Assembly (NCBI RefSeq): GCF_047228825.1
Contig: NZ_JBFEGN010000002.1
Coordinates: forward strand, 124,001-188,000
Direction: 5' to 3'
Length of the DNA stretch: 64,000 bases
Source of the DNA: Siminovitchia sp047228825
Lineage (GTDB): Bacteria > Bacillota > Bacilli > Bacillales > Bacillaceae_C
Shown piece by piece: positions 14,679 through 22,438 of the stretch (positions within the stretch are counted from its first letter, which is position 1; each line of letters begins with the position of its first letter). The notes beneath the pieces are model-generated. The model did not search any database and was not told where the DNA came from. It saw only the letters and a list, made by a program, of their open reading frames with translations. A program made the translations under genes and the position numbers.

Positions 14679-14984
14679 CTAACGACCTTGTTCTTGAATA
14701 TATTTTTGGATAATCTCTTTGCTTACATTCCCAATACTACAAGAAAAATATCCATCACTCCAAAAGGTTCGTTCTTTCCAAAAATGCTGAGAAAGATATT
14801 TGTTATGCTTTTGCCATATTCGATAAGTTGTGAGTTGCTTCAATAATCTAACGATTTCAAGAATACTCCATTTTGGAGAATATCTGATTAAGATATGAAT
14901 ATGGTCTTGGTCTATTTCTTGCTCAATAATTTGCCAACCGTAATGATTAGCTATTGATTCGATTTTACAAAGAGGAGGTGAAAA
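14679..14984 (-). pseudogene. tnpA: tnpA (Y1 transposase) lacking its N-terminus
   Basis: Read on the minus strand: HYGWQIIEQEIDQDHIHILI, then WSILEIVRLLKQ, FWKERTFWSDGYFSCSIG and SKEIIQKYIQEQGR. HIHILI carries the HUH metal site, and the Tyr of IIQKYIQEQ is the nucleophile expected in IS200-type transposases. About 40 N-terminal residues and the start codon are missing: the frame is closed by a stop at 14985-14987, right beside the tnpB start. It cannot be translated as a normal transposase. Confidence 0.8.
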
Positions 14985-14987
14985 TCA

Positions 14988-15749
14988 ATGATTGTGAATA
15001 AAGCATATAAATTTAGAATCTATCCAAACAAAGAACAAGAAATATTAATTAATAAAACATTTGGTTGTTCCCGATTTGTATTTAATCATTTTTTAGCAAA
15101 ATGGGACAATACTTACAAAGAAACAGGAAAAGGTTTAACTTATAATTCTTGTTCTGCTCAGTTAACACAACTAAAAAAAGAGTTAACTTGGCTAAAAGAA
15201 GTAGATAGTATTGCGATTCAATCGTCATTAAAAAATCTCGCTGATGCTTATTCTCGTTTCTTCAAGAAACAAAACAATAGACCAAGTTTTAAGTCCAAGA
15301 AAAATCCTGTTCAGTCTTACACGACAAAACATACAAATGGCAATATTGCTATTGATGGTAATAAAATCAAATTGCCTAAACTTGGATGGATTCGTTTTGC
15401 AAAGAGTCGTGAAGTAGAAGGTCGTATTCTCAATGCAACAATTAGACGAATTCCAAGTGGAAAACATTTTGTATCCATTCTTGTAGAAACAGAAGTACAA
15501 CCCTTAGAAAAAACAGATTCTTCTGTGGGCATAGATGTCGGCTTGAAAGATTTTGCTATTCTTTCAGATGGAACTGTCTACTCTAATCATAAGTTTTTTC
15601 GAAGATTAGAAGAAAAGTTAGCCAGAGCACAACGTATTCTTTCTAGACGTACAAAAGGTAGTTCTAATCATGACCGAGATATTAACGCAAGTTTAAATCT
15701 TCGCAAGGAAGCCTTGCGATTAACCGTAGGAACTACGGGGATAGCCTAA
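14988..15749 (+). pseudogene. tnpB: tnpB with an internal deletion
   Basis: 253 residues where about 360-400 are usual. N-terminal half is normal (MIVNKAYKFRIYPNKEQE, CSRFVFNHFLAKW) and reaches the first RuvC Asp in SVGIDVGLKDFAILSDG. After ILSRRTKGSSN the protein jumps to HDRDINASLNLRKEALR, the third RuvC motif. The segment with the second catalytic residue (Glu) and the zinc finger, roughly 100 residues, is missing in frame. It should be unable to cleave DNA but might still bind its guide RNA. ATG behind AGGAGGTG. Confidence 0.8.
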
Positions 15750-15785
15750 TCAATTAGAGTTCGATAGAACTCTGTACTTAGGAAT

Positions 15786-15808
15786 CCACTATGGCTTTAG
15801 CCTAGTGG
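15786..15808. repeat. IS200/IS605 right-end hairpin, 3' end of the likely guide RNA
   Basis: CCACTA-t-GGC-TTTA-GCC-TAGTGG. In this family the transcript of the tnpB 3' part ends just after this hairpin and the flanking DNA serves as guide. Confidence 0.7.
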
Positions 15809-15811
15809 TAG

Positions 15812-15979
15812 TTCAATCAAGGAGTAGCTTATGCAGCGGGACTTGTTAGAAGGTATGGGAGTGATTCAGATCAGATAATTGGAGAGTCTGGTATTACAAA
15901 AGAGGAGTTAATGGAATATTGTGATGAGTATGATTTAGAGAATCTTGGATTGATTAATGAGGATGAACCGGAAGATTAG
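15812..15979 (+). pseudogene. Gene fragment downstream of the IS element
   Basis: The frame GVAYAAGLVRRYGSDSDQII ... NLGLINEDEPED ends at 15977-15979 and has no start codon or SD; it opens right at the IS right end. The sequence before the left end (TTATAAGGATG) could have been its SD and start. The IS probably cut off or displaced the 5' end. Confidence 0.45.
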
Positions 15980-16041
15980 TGTAATAAAAACATTCATTTT
16001 AAAAAAGAATATAAAAATTAAATAAGATGGGGAAAATGAAA

Positions 16042-16218
16042 ATGAATTTAAATGAATATAAAGAGTGGTATAAATTATTATTAACTGCAAAGGATAACAA
16101 AATCGCAATTGATGAAATCAAAAATTTTCTAAGAAAAAGTAAAAAGCTTGAAATTACAATTAAAGTGATTGACAAAGATAACATAATGAATTACAATGAT
16201 GATAGGGATAAAACATGA
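16042..16218 (+). CDS. Small hypothetical protein (58 aa)
   Basis: ATG at 16042 is 8 bases after GGGGA; in-frame ATGs at 16027 and 16036 are less well placed. Lys-rich helical protein ending in an Asp-rich tail. Precedes the integrase by 48 bases. Not recognised. Confidence 0.5.
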   Translation: MNLNEYKEWYKLLLTAKDNKIAIDEIKNFLRKSKKLEITIKVIDKDNIMNYNDDRDKT

Positions 16219-16266
16219 TTAATTTAAAAATAAAATAATGTCATACAACTCAGGAGGGTAGTTTAA

Positions 16267-17307
16267 ATGAGTGAATTGATAGCACTAAATGATTACGTTA
16301 CTAAAGAAGGGAAAATTATTGAAGAGTTTCTTCAAAGCAAAAAATTGAAAAATAAAAACACATATTTAGCATATAGTACAGATATTAAGCAGCTTATTGA
16401 AGGTCTTTTTACAAATAAATCTATTTACAATGTAACAAAGCGTGAATTAAATAGCATTAACTTGTCTAAACTAACATCATACTTTAGTGAGCTTTATGAG
16501 CTTGCTAAAAGTAAAAAGATCAGATGTAGTAACAACACTTTAAACAGAAAACAATCAACGGCTAAAGAATTCATAAGATACTTAAAGGCAAGAAATGTCA
16601 TTGAGACGGAAATATCATACCTTGATTTAATCGAAAGCTTTCCTGATGATAGTGAAAGCATTGAATATATGCCTTTGGATATTGCTAAGCAATATGCAGA
16701 GCATATTCGAAAGTTTGAAAAACATAAGGCAGAAGAGAAGTACCGACTAGTGTTATTGGCAATAGATTCGGGGCTTAGATTAAGCGAGATACTTTCAATT
16801 AGATGGAATGATTTTATTGAAGAAGATGGTTTTGTTTTAATTAGAGGAAGAGGAAAAGGAAACAAGAAGTGGATTGAAAAAATTAGTTATGAATTATATA
16901 ATTTGATACTAGAAATAAAAAGTGGAAATAATGATAAAGTGTTCACTTTGACTCCGAAAAATGTAACAGATATGATGAAAAGAACAAAAAAAGCATTAAG
17001 ACATGATAACAGAAACTATAGCTTTCATTCATTTAGAAAGACTGCTGTTACTTTTACTCGCAGAATTACAGGAAGTGTTAGAGAGGCTCAACGTAAGGGA
17101 AGACACTCAAATGTGGCAACAACAGAAATATATCTAGCAGAAGAAGAATATCCCATGACCGGAGCCATTTCACTTGGGCAAGGATTAAATCACAACTTAT
17201 ATAGAGAAGTTAGTCATAAAGAACTTATTGAAGCATTGTCTGAAATGAACAAAGATACACTATTTGCATTAAACATGAAGCTAGTGCTGAATAGAAAAGA
17301 AAACTAG
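16267..17307 (+). CDS. Tyrosine recombinase/integrase (SPbeta YopP-like)
   Basis: 346 residues. N-terminal SAM-like core-binding domain (residues about 15-120), then a complete catalytic domain: Arg in DSGLRLSEILSI, Lys in RGRGKGNKKW, HxxR in FHSFRKTAV, His in RKGRHSN and Tyr in TTEIYL. All five catalytic positions are present, so strand cleavage should work. ATG behind AGGAGGG. In SPbeta a YopP-like recombinase precedes yopQ and the repressor gene, the order seen here. It may act in lysogeny control rather than, or as well as, integration. Confidence 0.85.
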   Translation: MSELIALNDYVTKEGKIIEEFLQSKKLKNKNTYLAYSTDIKQLIEGLFTNKSIYNVTKRELNSINLSKLTSYFSELYELAKSKKIRCSNNTLNRKQSTAKEFIRYLKARNVIETEISYLDLIESFPDDSESIEYMPLDIAKQYAEHIRKFEKHKAEEKYRLVLLAIDSGLRLSEILSIRWNDFIEEDGFVLIRGRGKGNKKWIEKISYELYNLILEIKSGNNDKVFTLTPKNVTDMMKRTKKALRHDNRNYSFHSFRKTAVTFTRRITGSVREAQRKGRHSNVATTEIYLAEEEYPMTGAISLGQGLNHNLYREVSHKELIEALSEMNKDTLFALNMKLVLNRKEN

Positions 17308-17376
17308 TGACAAGACAGTATAACATTTGTTATATTAACTTTATATATTAACTAAACTTATAAGGAGGGGAAATTA

Positions 17377-18690
17377 ATGAAAGTAAGTAGAGCAGAGGTT
17401 ATAGAAATTCTTAAAAATAACTTAGATATCGTAAGGAAGGATAGTAAGATTAAAAAAGAAATTAAAGATCATATGGCGAAATACGGAGTGGTTAGTGGGA
17501 TAATAAACTCGTACTTAATTAATCCAGACAGAATAAACGATATAGACATTAGAGAGATCGGTCTTTTAATTGAGCAACTATATTTGAAAACAGGTGATCA
17601 AAGTCTAAACCCAGAGAAATTTTTTACAAAAAGTGAAATAACAGAAATGAGACAGTATCACTTTGTACCTGAAGACGATAGCGTTCATTTACCAATAGAA
17701 TTAGAAAACTTTTCAGTGGTTGGAAATGGGGTCTATGTTGGTGTAATATCTGCAAACTTAGTTGCAAGGTTGATGAAATCTCACTCACTTTATTATAATT
17801 TTGATATTCAAAGACAAGCAACAAGACAAAAAAGAATGGATGAAGTTATTCTTAAGCCAACTATTTACAAAAAGAATGTTCGAGAAATTAAAGACATGAT
17901 ATTGAAAGGAGAATTAGTTAGTACCACATTAGCGTTTAATGCTGCAATTGGTACAGCAGACGAAGGAGAAGAATTAACCTACAATAGTTCAAATCAAACA
18001 TTGACAATTAATGAAGGAACAAGATTAGATATTTTAGATGGGATGCACAGATGTCTAGGGAGCCTTGAGGCCTATGAAGTGGATAAAAACATAAAAACAA
18101 ATTTTATCTTGAAAATTTCTAATTACACAACCAAGCAAGCCCAACAATATCAGGCACAGTTGGCTAAAGCAACTCCGATTCCAAAAACAAGAGTGCAAGA
18201 GCTAGAAGCTAATCGACTTGCTGATACGGTTGTACAATCTCTTCGTTCTGAATCGGAATTAAGGGGTAAAATATCTTCTACACATACTGTATCAGTGTCA
18301 ACAGGTGAAATGGTGAGTTACAATACCCTAGCAGACACAATAGATGATAACTTTAAAATGGAATCTAGATTAAATGCAATTTCAGTTGGGAAATATTTAT
18401 CTGAGTTTTTTGATTATCTTTTTGATTATTTTGCAAGAAATAAAAATAAGTACTCTGAAGATGATTTATTGACATACAATAAAATGTTTGCTGGATACAT
18501 TATACTTGCCAAAAGAATGCAGGACGAAGAAATTAATTTAACGGATTTGGATAATATAATGGACAGTATAGATTTTTCTAGAACAAATCCACTGTGGGAG
18601 AAGTTAGGTGTAGTTGAAAATGGAATCGTAACTACAAAATCTGAAAAAGGAATAAAAAAATATTTTAAAAAAATTAAACTGAAAAAATAA
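17377..18690 (+). CDS. YopQ-like protein with a DGQHR/ParB-like motif
   Basis: 437 residues, ATG behind AAGGAGGGG. Residues about 210-235 read RLDILDGMHRCLGSLEAYEV, which fits the DGQHR/ParB-nuclease-like fold (Asp-Gly-x-His-Arg). The segment KATPIPKTRVQELEANRLAD follows, and the tail is Lys-rich. Size and position between integrase and repressor match SPbeta YopQ (recalled), whose exact role is not settled. Probably a DNA-linked regulator of the lysis-lysogeny decision. Confidence 0.75.
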   Translation: MKVSRAEVIEILKNNLDIVRKDSKIKKEIKDHMAKYGVVSGIINSYLINPDRINDIDIREIGLLIEQLYLKTGDQSLNPEKFFTKSEITEMRQYHFVPEDDSVHLPIELENFSVVGNGVYVGVISANLVARLMKSHSLYYNFDIQRQATRQKRMDEVILKPTIYKKNVREIKDMILKGELVSTTLAFNAAIGTADEGEELTYNSSNQTLTINEGTRLDILDGMHRCLGSLEAYEVDKNIKTNFILKISNYTTKQAQQYQAQLAKATPIPKTRVQELEANRLADTVVQSLRSESELRGKISSTHTVSVSTGEMVSYNTLADTIDDNFKMESRLNAISVGKYLSEFFDYLFDYFARNKNKYSEDDLLTYNKMFAGYIILAKRMQDEEINLTDLDNIMDSIDFSRTNPLWEKLGVVENGIVTTKSEKGIKKYFKKIKLKK

Positions 18691-18721
18691 ATAAAATATA
18701 AAAAGGAAGGTTGGTCTAGCC

Positions 18722-19735
18722 ATGGAATTAAAAGTGAAAAACCTTTTCAATGCAGAAATTAAACAAAAATATCTTGATACAATCGAAAATGAAGGCACAA
18801 AAACTACAATATATTTTCAACTACTAAATGCAAAAAGTACAGAAGAGCAGCTAGAGAAAGACTTATATGAAATGAACATTGATGAGATAGCGTTAGTAAT
18901 GTATGATATTTCATGTTCTACGTTAACAAGTGTAACTAATCATTTATTTTGTTATAACAGCTACATTACTTGGGCTATTAAAGAAGGATTCACAAAAGGA
19001 TCAAGTAATTTTTCAGTACTTGAAAGTAAAGATTTTTATGAATGGGGCAAGCAGTTTGTAGCCACTTATAAAACAAGAATATTCACCAGGGAAAAAGTGT
19101 TAAAGATGACTAATGAGCTGGTAAATTACACTGATAGAGCGCTTATATTAGCTTTATTTGAAGGGATTAGTGGCTCAGGATTCAGCGAAATTTTAAACTT
19201 AAAAACATCTGATTTAAGACAGGATGAAAGCAAATATTTTGCTCACCTTTATGACTCTGATGGAACAGAAAGAGAGATTGAAATTAGCAAGGAACTTTAT
19301 GAAAATCTAATTAGAGCCGATGAAGAGAAAATGTACATCAACGCTAATGAAATGAGTACTAACCCTAGATCTGCAACCAGTTTGTATGTTGAGTCAGATA
19401 GGATCTTCAAAAAAGCATTACGCGGAAGACAGAGTGGAGAAAATCTATTGGATAGAATGTTTATAACAAGGAAATTCCTCCTCTTTAAGAAAGTATTCAA
19501 TAATAAATATTTGACAGCAAGAGACTTTTTAAAAAGTGGAATGTGCCATATGGCATATGAACTTTATAAAAAGCATGGTACATTAGGAACAAAAGAATAT
19601 AGAATGATTGGTGATCAATTTAATACGGCTATGACGAATACAGGTGGGAATTATTACAGGAATGTAACTGTGATAAAAAGAACAGTTTGCACAGATAGTT
19701 TTAAAGAAGTATACGGAGTGTCTGTTTGTGAATAA
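18722..19735 (+). CDS. MrpR-like (YopR) master repressor with recombinase fold
   Basis: 337 residues, ATG behind AAAGGAAGG. The layout is that of a tyrosine recombinase (core-binding domain to about residue 120, then ISGSGFSEILNLKTSDL). The first catalytic Arg is absent, HxxR is replaced (TARDFLKSG), and no H-x-x-Y end is recognisable. Length, position after integrase and YopQ homologues, and the dead active site fit SPbeta MrpR, reported to repress lytic genes by binding the phage's repeated elements. The ATAACAG-N12-ATCRCT sites are the obvious candidate operators. Confidence 0.75.
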   Translation: MELKVKNLFNAEIKQKYLDTIENEGTKTTIYFQLLNAKSTEEQLEKDLYEMNIDEIALVMYDISCSTLTSVTNHLFCYNSYITWAIKEGFTKGSSNFSVLESKDFYEWGKQFVATYKTRIFTREKVLKMTNELVNYTDRALILALFEGISGSGFSEILNLKTSDLRQDESKYFAHLYDSDGTEREIEISKELYENLIRADEEKMYINANEMSTNPRSATSLYVESDRIFKKALRGRQSGENLLDRMFITRKFLLFKKVFNNKYLTARDFLKSGMCHMAYELYKKHGTLGTKEYRMIGDQFNTAMTNTGGNYYRNVTVIKRTVCTDSFKEVYGVSVCE

Positions 19736-19741
19736 AAGAAG

Positions 19742-19779
19742 TGCATCTAAATGTAGCAGTACCACTGTTTGCATTTAGA
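19742..19779 (+). terminator. Stem-loop after the repressor gene
   Basis: TGCATCTAAATG pairs with CATTTAGATG about 18 bases later, just after the stop at 19735. No T-run follows, so it may be a weak terminator or a stability hairpin. Confidence 0.45.
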
Positions 19780-19947
19780 TGGAACTCAAAATTAATAATA
19801 ACTTAATGTAATAAATAATTGTAAATTGCTTGTGTTATTTTTAAATTTAATGAGTTTAATCTTAAAAGTGCCACAAGGAGTTTTCAATTTGCGAAGAGGA
19901 GAATTAAGGATCTGTAAAAAACTTGTAAAAAAAAATTTAATTTTTTG

Positions 19948-19976
19948 TTGCAATAGCATGAAAAAAGACGTAATAT
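19948..19976 (+). promoter_or_regulatory. Sigma-A promoter inside an inverted repeat
   Basis: TTGCAA, 17 bases, TAATAT. GCATGAAAA (19956-19964, in the spacer) is inverted as TTTTCATGC (20009-20017), flanking the -10 and the start site. GTTGC at the -35 also has a match, GCAAC, on the right. This looks like an operator pair over a promoter for the genes from 20054. The rest of the 318-base gap (19736-20053) shows only the stem-loop after the repressor. Confidence 0.65.
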
Positions 19977-20053
19977 ATAAGTAACATATAAAAAGAAAAT
20001 AATGTAAATTTTCATGCAACCTGGTAATTTCATTTAAGAGAGGAAGAATTAGA

Positions 20054-20266
20054 TTGAAGAAGAAAAACATAGCCGGAATAATTAAGTTGAATTTTTTAGT
20101 CCAGGGGTGTGATGCAGAAACTTTTTTAATAGACTTTAATGATTTTATGGTATCTAGTATTACACTAGAAAATGAATATGGCGAAAAGCTTGAAATGGAA
20201 TTAATGGAGTATGAATGCGAAGAGCTATATGAAATTGACGAAGATGATCAAGATAAAGTTTATTAG
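20054..20266 (+). CDS. Small acidic protein (70 aa), TTG start
   Basis: TTG behind GAGAGGAAG. Basic N-terminus (LKKKNIAGIIKLNFLVQ), then very acidic (ECEELYEIDEDDQDKVY). First gene after the promoter at 19948, adjacent to the repressor, so possibly part of the switch. Not recognised. Confidence 0.6.
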   Translation: MKKKNIAGIIKLNFLVQGCDAETFLIDFNDFMVSSITLENEYGEKLEMELMEYECEELYEIDEDDQDKVY

Positions 20267-20411
20267 TTAGTAATAAAAATTACTTAATGCAACATAGTAG
20301 GGTGCATATTTTTGGAAAAGTATTAATTTTATTAGTCACATTACTACATATTCTCCTTAATTCATTTTAAGATTGTTGTTTGTAGTATTAATGAAAAGAC
20401 GATACTTAAAT

Positions 20412-20449
20412 ACTAGTCAACAAAGAGTAGTTCTTGTTGACTAGTAACA
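20412..20449 (+). promoter_or_regulatory. Perfect 13-bp stem-loop upstream of the gene at 20487
   Basis: ACTAGTCAACAA and TTGTTGACTAGT are exact inverses around AGAGTAGTTC, extended by a T-A pair. No T-run follows. It could be an operator, an RNA structure or a replication-linked palindrome. The rest of the gap 20267-20486 shows nothing clear. Confidence 0.5.
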
Positions 20450-20486
20450 AAAATAATATATTAATATGTTATAGGGAGTGTACCTT

Positions 20487-20732
20487 ATGAAAGATGTCTG
20501 TTTATTAAAAGTAGGTGACATTATTCAATTTTATGGAAAAGAAGAATGTCCATATTTAGTAGCAAATGTTGATGGAGAAGTGTTTTTAATGGGACTTGAC
20601 GGGAAATCAACGCTAGAATATCATGCTGAATTGGAAACCGCAGAGGATCTTGAATTGGTTTTAGCAATGGAATATCCTCCATTTAAAGTATATTCTAATA
20701 AACAATTGATGATCAACAATAAAGAAAAATAA
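20487..20732 (+). CDS. Hypothetical protein (81 aa)
   Basis: ATG at 20487 has the right distance from GGGAG; GTG at 20478 overlaps the SD. Beta-rich protein (VCLLKVGDIIQFYGKEECPY), which may adopt an SH3- or OB-like small barrel. Not recognised. Confidence 0.65.
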   Translation: MKDVCLLKVGDIIQFYGKEECPYLVANVDGEVFLMGLDGKSTLEYHAELETAEDLELVLAMEYPPFKVYSNKQLMINNKEK

Positions 20733-20757
20733 TTATAATAAAAAGGGGATGAAATTA

Positions 20758-20862
20758 ATGAACATATGTATAAAAGACAACATTTATCTGAAATCAGATG
20801 GTAAAGGCTATACAATAGCAAAATTAACTGGGACTGATAATAAAGGAAAAGATTTATTCTAG
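20758..20862 (+). CDS. Tiny hypothetical protein (34 aa)
   Basis: ATG behind AAAAGGGGATG; reads MNICIKDNIYLKSDGKGYTI and ends DNKGKDLF. The stop overlaps the SD region of the next gene. Low information. Confidence 0.4.
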   Translation: MNICIKDNIYLKSDGKGYTIAKLTGTDNKGKDLF

Positions 20863-20878
20863 AAAGAAGGTAATTAGA

Positions 20879-21187
20879 ATAACTAAAAATAAAAGAGATA
20901 AAGGAAAAGTTATACTAGATGAAGCTAAAGAAGAATGTCCTGCCTGGGAAAGAGTAATTAGAGATCATAAGCCTGTTACAGACTATATAGGTAAACAAAT
21001 ATATAAAAGTATTCCTGTCCCACCTAAACCTAAAGTAATGTATTGTCCATATTGTTATGGCTATAAAACTTTTAAAAAAATAAAAAATGAATATGGATTA
21101 GAAATAAAGGGATGTGAAAGCTGCGGGATTTCCGTTGAAGACTTTCATGTAAAGACTGTGAATGGATTATGGAAAGAAATTAAGTAG
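20879..21187 (+). CDS. Zinc-ribbon protein with an apparent ATA start
   Basis: About 102 residues reading TKNKRDKGKVILDEAKEECP, a proline-rich linker, then YCPYCYGYKTF and GCESCGIS. Two CxxC pairs form a probable zinc ribbon. The frame has no ATG, GTG or TTG between the upstream stop (20825) and the cysteine region. ATA at 20879, 8 bases after AAGAAGG, is the best start and would give MTKNKRDKG. Probably nucleic-acid binding; not otherwise recognised. Confidence 0.6.
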   Translation: MTKNKRDKGKVILDEAKEECPAWERVIRDHKPVTDYIGKQIYKSIPVPPKPKVMYCPYCYGYKTFKKIKNEYGLEIKGCESCGISVEDFHVKTVNGLWKEIK

Positions 21188-21226
21188 CAGATCTATCGGG
21201 AGAAACTGATAAGGAGGCAATCAAAA

Positions 21227-21277
21227 ATGAAGACTATCGTGCTTCAGTATAGATACGAATTAGGTAATCGTGATTAG
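21227..21277 (+). CDS. Possible micropeptide (16 aa)
   Basis: ATG behind a strong AAGGAGG encodes MKTIVLQYRYELGNRD. It could be a genuine short peptide, a translated leader, or the head of a broken gene; no continuation is obvious in other frames. Confidence 0.3.
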   Translation: MKTIVLQYRYELGNRD

Positions 21278-21356
21278 TTGATGATGATGTAACCAAAGTA
21301 AGATAGAAAATGTGACGTAACCATATTTCTTAGACGAGAAGAAAGGGTGAAGAAAA

Positions 21357-21623
21357 ATGATAAAAGATAACAAGTATATTATCAGAATTGATGGTGATTA
21401 TCTTGTAGGATTTGAGGGTAAAAGTGGACTTGGCAAAACTTCTCATGGCGGATGGAATCAGCAAGCGACTGAAATGAGAGAAGTTCAACTGTCAATGTAT
21501 AAATGTGATGCAAAAGTGTTTGATGGCAAAATAAACCTAAAAAGTGGGTTAAATAAACTATATGACAGAATGAGATATGGTAATTTTGATTTCGACCATT
21601 TGGAGGTGATCCGTTGTGAATAA
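21357..21623 (+). CDS. Hypothetical protein (88 aa)
   Basis: ATG behind GAAAGGGTGAAG. IIRIDGDYLVGFEGKSGLGK is followed by a Trp/Gln-rich segment and a C-terminal FDFDHLEVIRCE. Beta-strand-rich. Not recognised; the GKSGLGKT stretch is not a proper P-loop in context. Confidence 0.6.
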   Translation: MIKDNKYIIRIDGDYLVGFEGKSGLGKTSHGGWNQQATEMREVQLSMYKCDAKVFDGKINLKSGLNKLYDRMRYGNFDFDHLEVIRCE

Positions 21624-21708
21624 GCTTTGGTGATTTCAAGGGTTGATTTTACACTCTTTTTGTATTTTGGATAAGTGTAATCGTAGGGGTATTAATATTT
21701 TGATTATG

Positions 21709-21730
21709 TCGCACTTCGGAGAAAATGTGA
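21709..21730 (+). repeat. TCGCA-TCGGAGAAA-TGYGA hairpin, copy A
   Basis: TCGCA, CTTCGGAGAAAA, TGTGA pairs with one G-U wobble. A second copy is at 21974, and the left part recurs at 62863. Confidence 0.4.
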
Positions 21731-21750
21731 ATTAGAATGGTGAGATAAAG

Positions 21751-21972
21751 GTGAATTTACCAATAGCAGTAGCGGATGAAAATGGAATTTTTCATTAAAT
21801 GGTTGTAAGTAGTGGTTTTTTGAAAGATGTGGCTGAAACATTACGGACTGAAGGAGTGTCACCAATTCGAACAATTAATGACAAGGGAAATAAAAATACA
21901 TACAATGCCCACGCCATTGTGCTAATGGCTAAAGGTTGTAATGGCAGTGTGTTATTTATCCCAAATAATTAA
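21751..21972 (+). pseudogene. Small gene with an in-frame stop
   Basis: GTG behind GGTGAG opens NLPIAVADENGIFH, then TAA at 21796-21798. The same frame continues at once with ATG (MVVSSGFLKDVAETLRTEGV ... SVLFIPNN) to 21970-21972. Either a nonsense mutation split a 73-residue protein or a 57-residue protein starts by reinitiation; no SD precedes the ATG. Confidence 0.5.
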
Positions 21973-21973
21973 C

Positions 21974-21995
21974 TCGCAGCTCGGAGAAATTGCGA
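21974..21995 (+). repeat. TCGCA-TCGGAGAAA-TGYGA hairpin, copy B
   Basis: TCGCA, GCTCGGAGAAAT, TGCGA; the right arm abuts the SD (AAGGAG) of the next gene, so folding could limit its translation. The base pair that is G-U in copy A is G-C here. Confidence 0.45.
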
Positions 21996-22008
21996 AGGAG
22001 TGAAGTCA

Positions 22009-22230
22009 TTGAGTAAGATATTAACCACAGGACAAATGATTGATAGATTAACATATGGACAAGTTGCTGAAAGAATTTTTGAGCCAATTGGAGTTTGTTC
22101 TGATGCATACACTAAAGCAAAGATTGACGAAGATGGAAATTTAATGTTTTACGTTGATCATTGGGGAGACTGGTCATACGAAAGATTGACAGAAAATGTC
22201 ATTGCTTCAAAATGGATTATTCAAAAGTAA
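22009..22230 (+). CDS. Hypothetical protein (73 aa), TTG start
   Basis: TTG at 22009 (LSKILTTGQMIDRLTYGQVA) fits GAAGGAG better than GTG at 22000. Contains DGNLMFYVDHWGDWSYERLT. Similar short proteins exist in Bacillus phages (weak recollection). The SD lies beside hairpin copy B. Confidence 0.6.
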   Translation: MSKILTTGQMIDRLTYGQVAERIFEPIGVCSDAYTKAKIDEDGNLMFYVDHWGDWSYERLTENVIASKWIIQK

Positions 22231-22286
22231 TTTGTAGTACGATGATTGCCCCTAGGAAAGAAGAAGTGATATTGAACAGAGGAAAA

Positions 22287-22311
22287 ACATAACAGCGACT
22301 CGAAAATAACA
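22287..22311 (+). repeat. ATAACAG-N12-ATCRCT element, copy 16
   Basis: ATAACAG, 12 bases, AACACG (degenerate right half). The only copy after the repressor gene; it lies 32 bases before the replication promoter. Confidence 0.55.
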
Positions 22312-22342
22312 CGGAACGTTTCAAAAAAATTTTTATTTCTCT

Positions 22343-22371
22343 TTTACAAAAGCAACTTATATACATATAAT
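22343..22371 (+). promoter_or_regulatory. Promoter of the replication module
   Basis: TTTACA, 17 bases, TATAAT, with AACTTAT in the spacer; the same layout recurs at 42347. Downstream, CGGAGG (22392-22397) precedes a 13-codon frame starting at ATA 22408 and ending at 22449, which overlaps the start of the RuvC-like gene. Confidence 0.75.
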
Positions 22372-22438
22372 TAAAAGTAGTTGAATAAACACGGAGGCTT
22401 TAAACGGATAAAAGACTTTTTCATTACTCACAAGATGA

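Larger units (their letters stand above)
14630..15820. mobile_element. Decayed IS200/IS605-family element
   Basis: Divergent tnpA remnant and internally deleted tnpB lie between two subterminal hairpins typical of the family. Left: CCCCTA-c-GCC-TTTA-GGC-TAGGGG (14647-14669). Right: CCACTA-t-GGC-TTTA-GCC-TAGTGG (15786-15808). Each has a TTTA loop and one bulged base, the recognition form of Y1 transposases. Exact ends cannot be fixed because the family makes no target duplication. Neither gene is complete, so the element is immobile alone but could move in trans. Confidence 0.85.

Noticed and set aside
19889..19984. 31-codon frame with AAGGAG and TTG start
   Set aside because: Overlaps the promoter and operator-like dyad; low-complexity Lys/Cys composition. 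Possible but not supported.
21424..21444. GKSGLGKT-like stretch, a possible P-loop
   Set aside because: No preceding beta strand or Walker B; the protein is only 88 residues.
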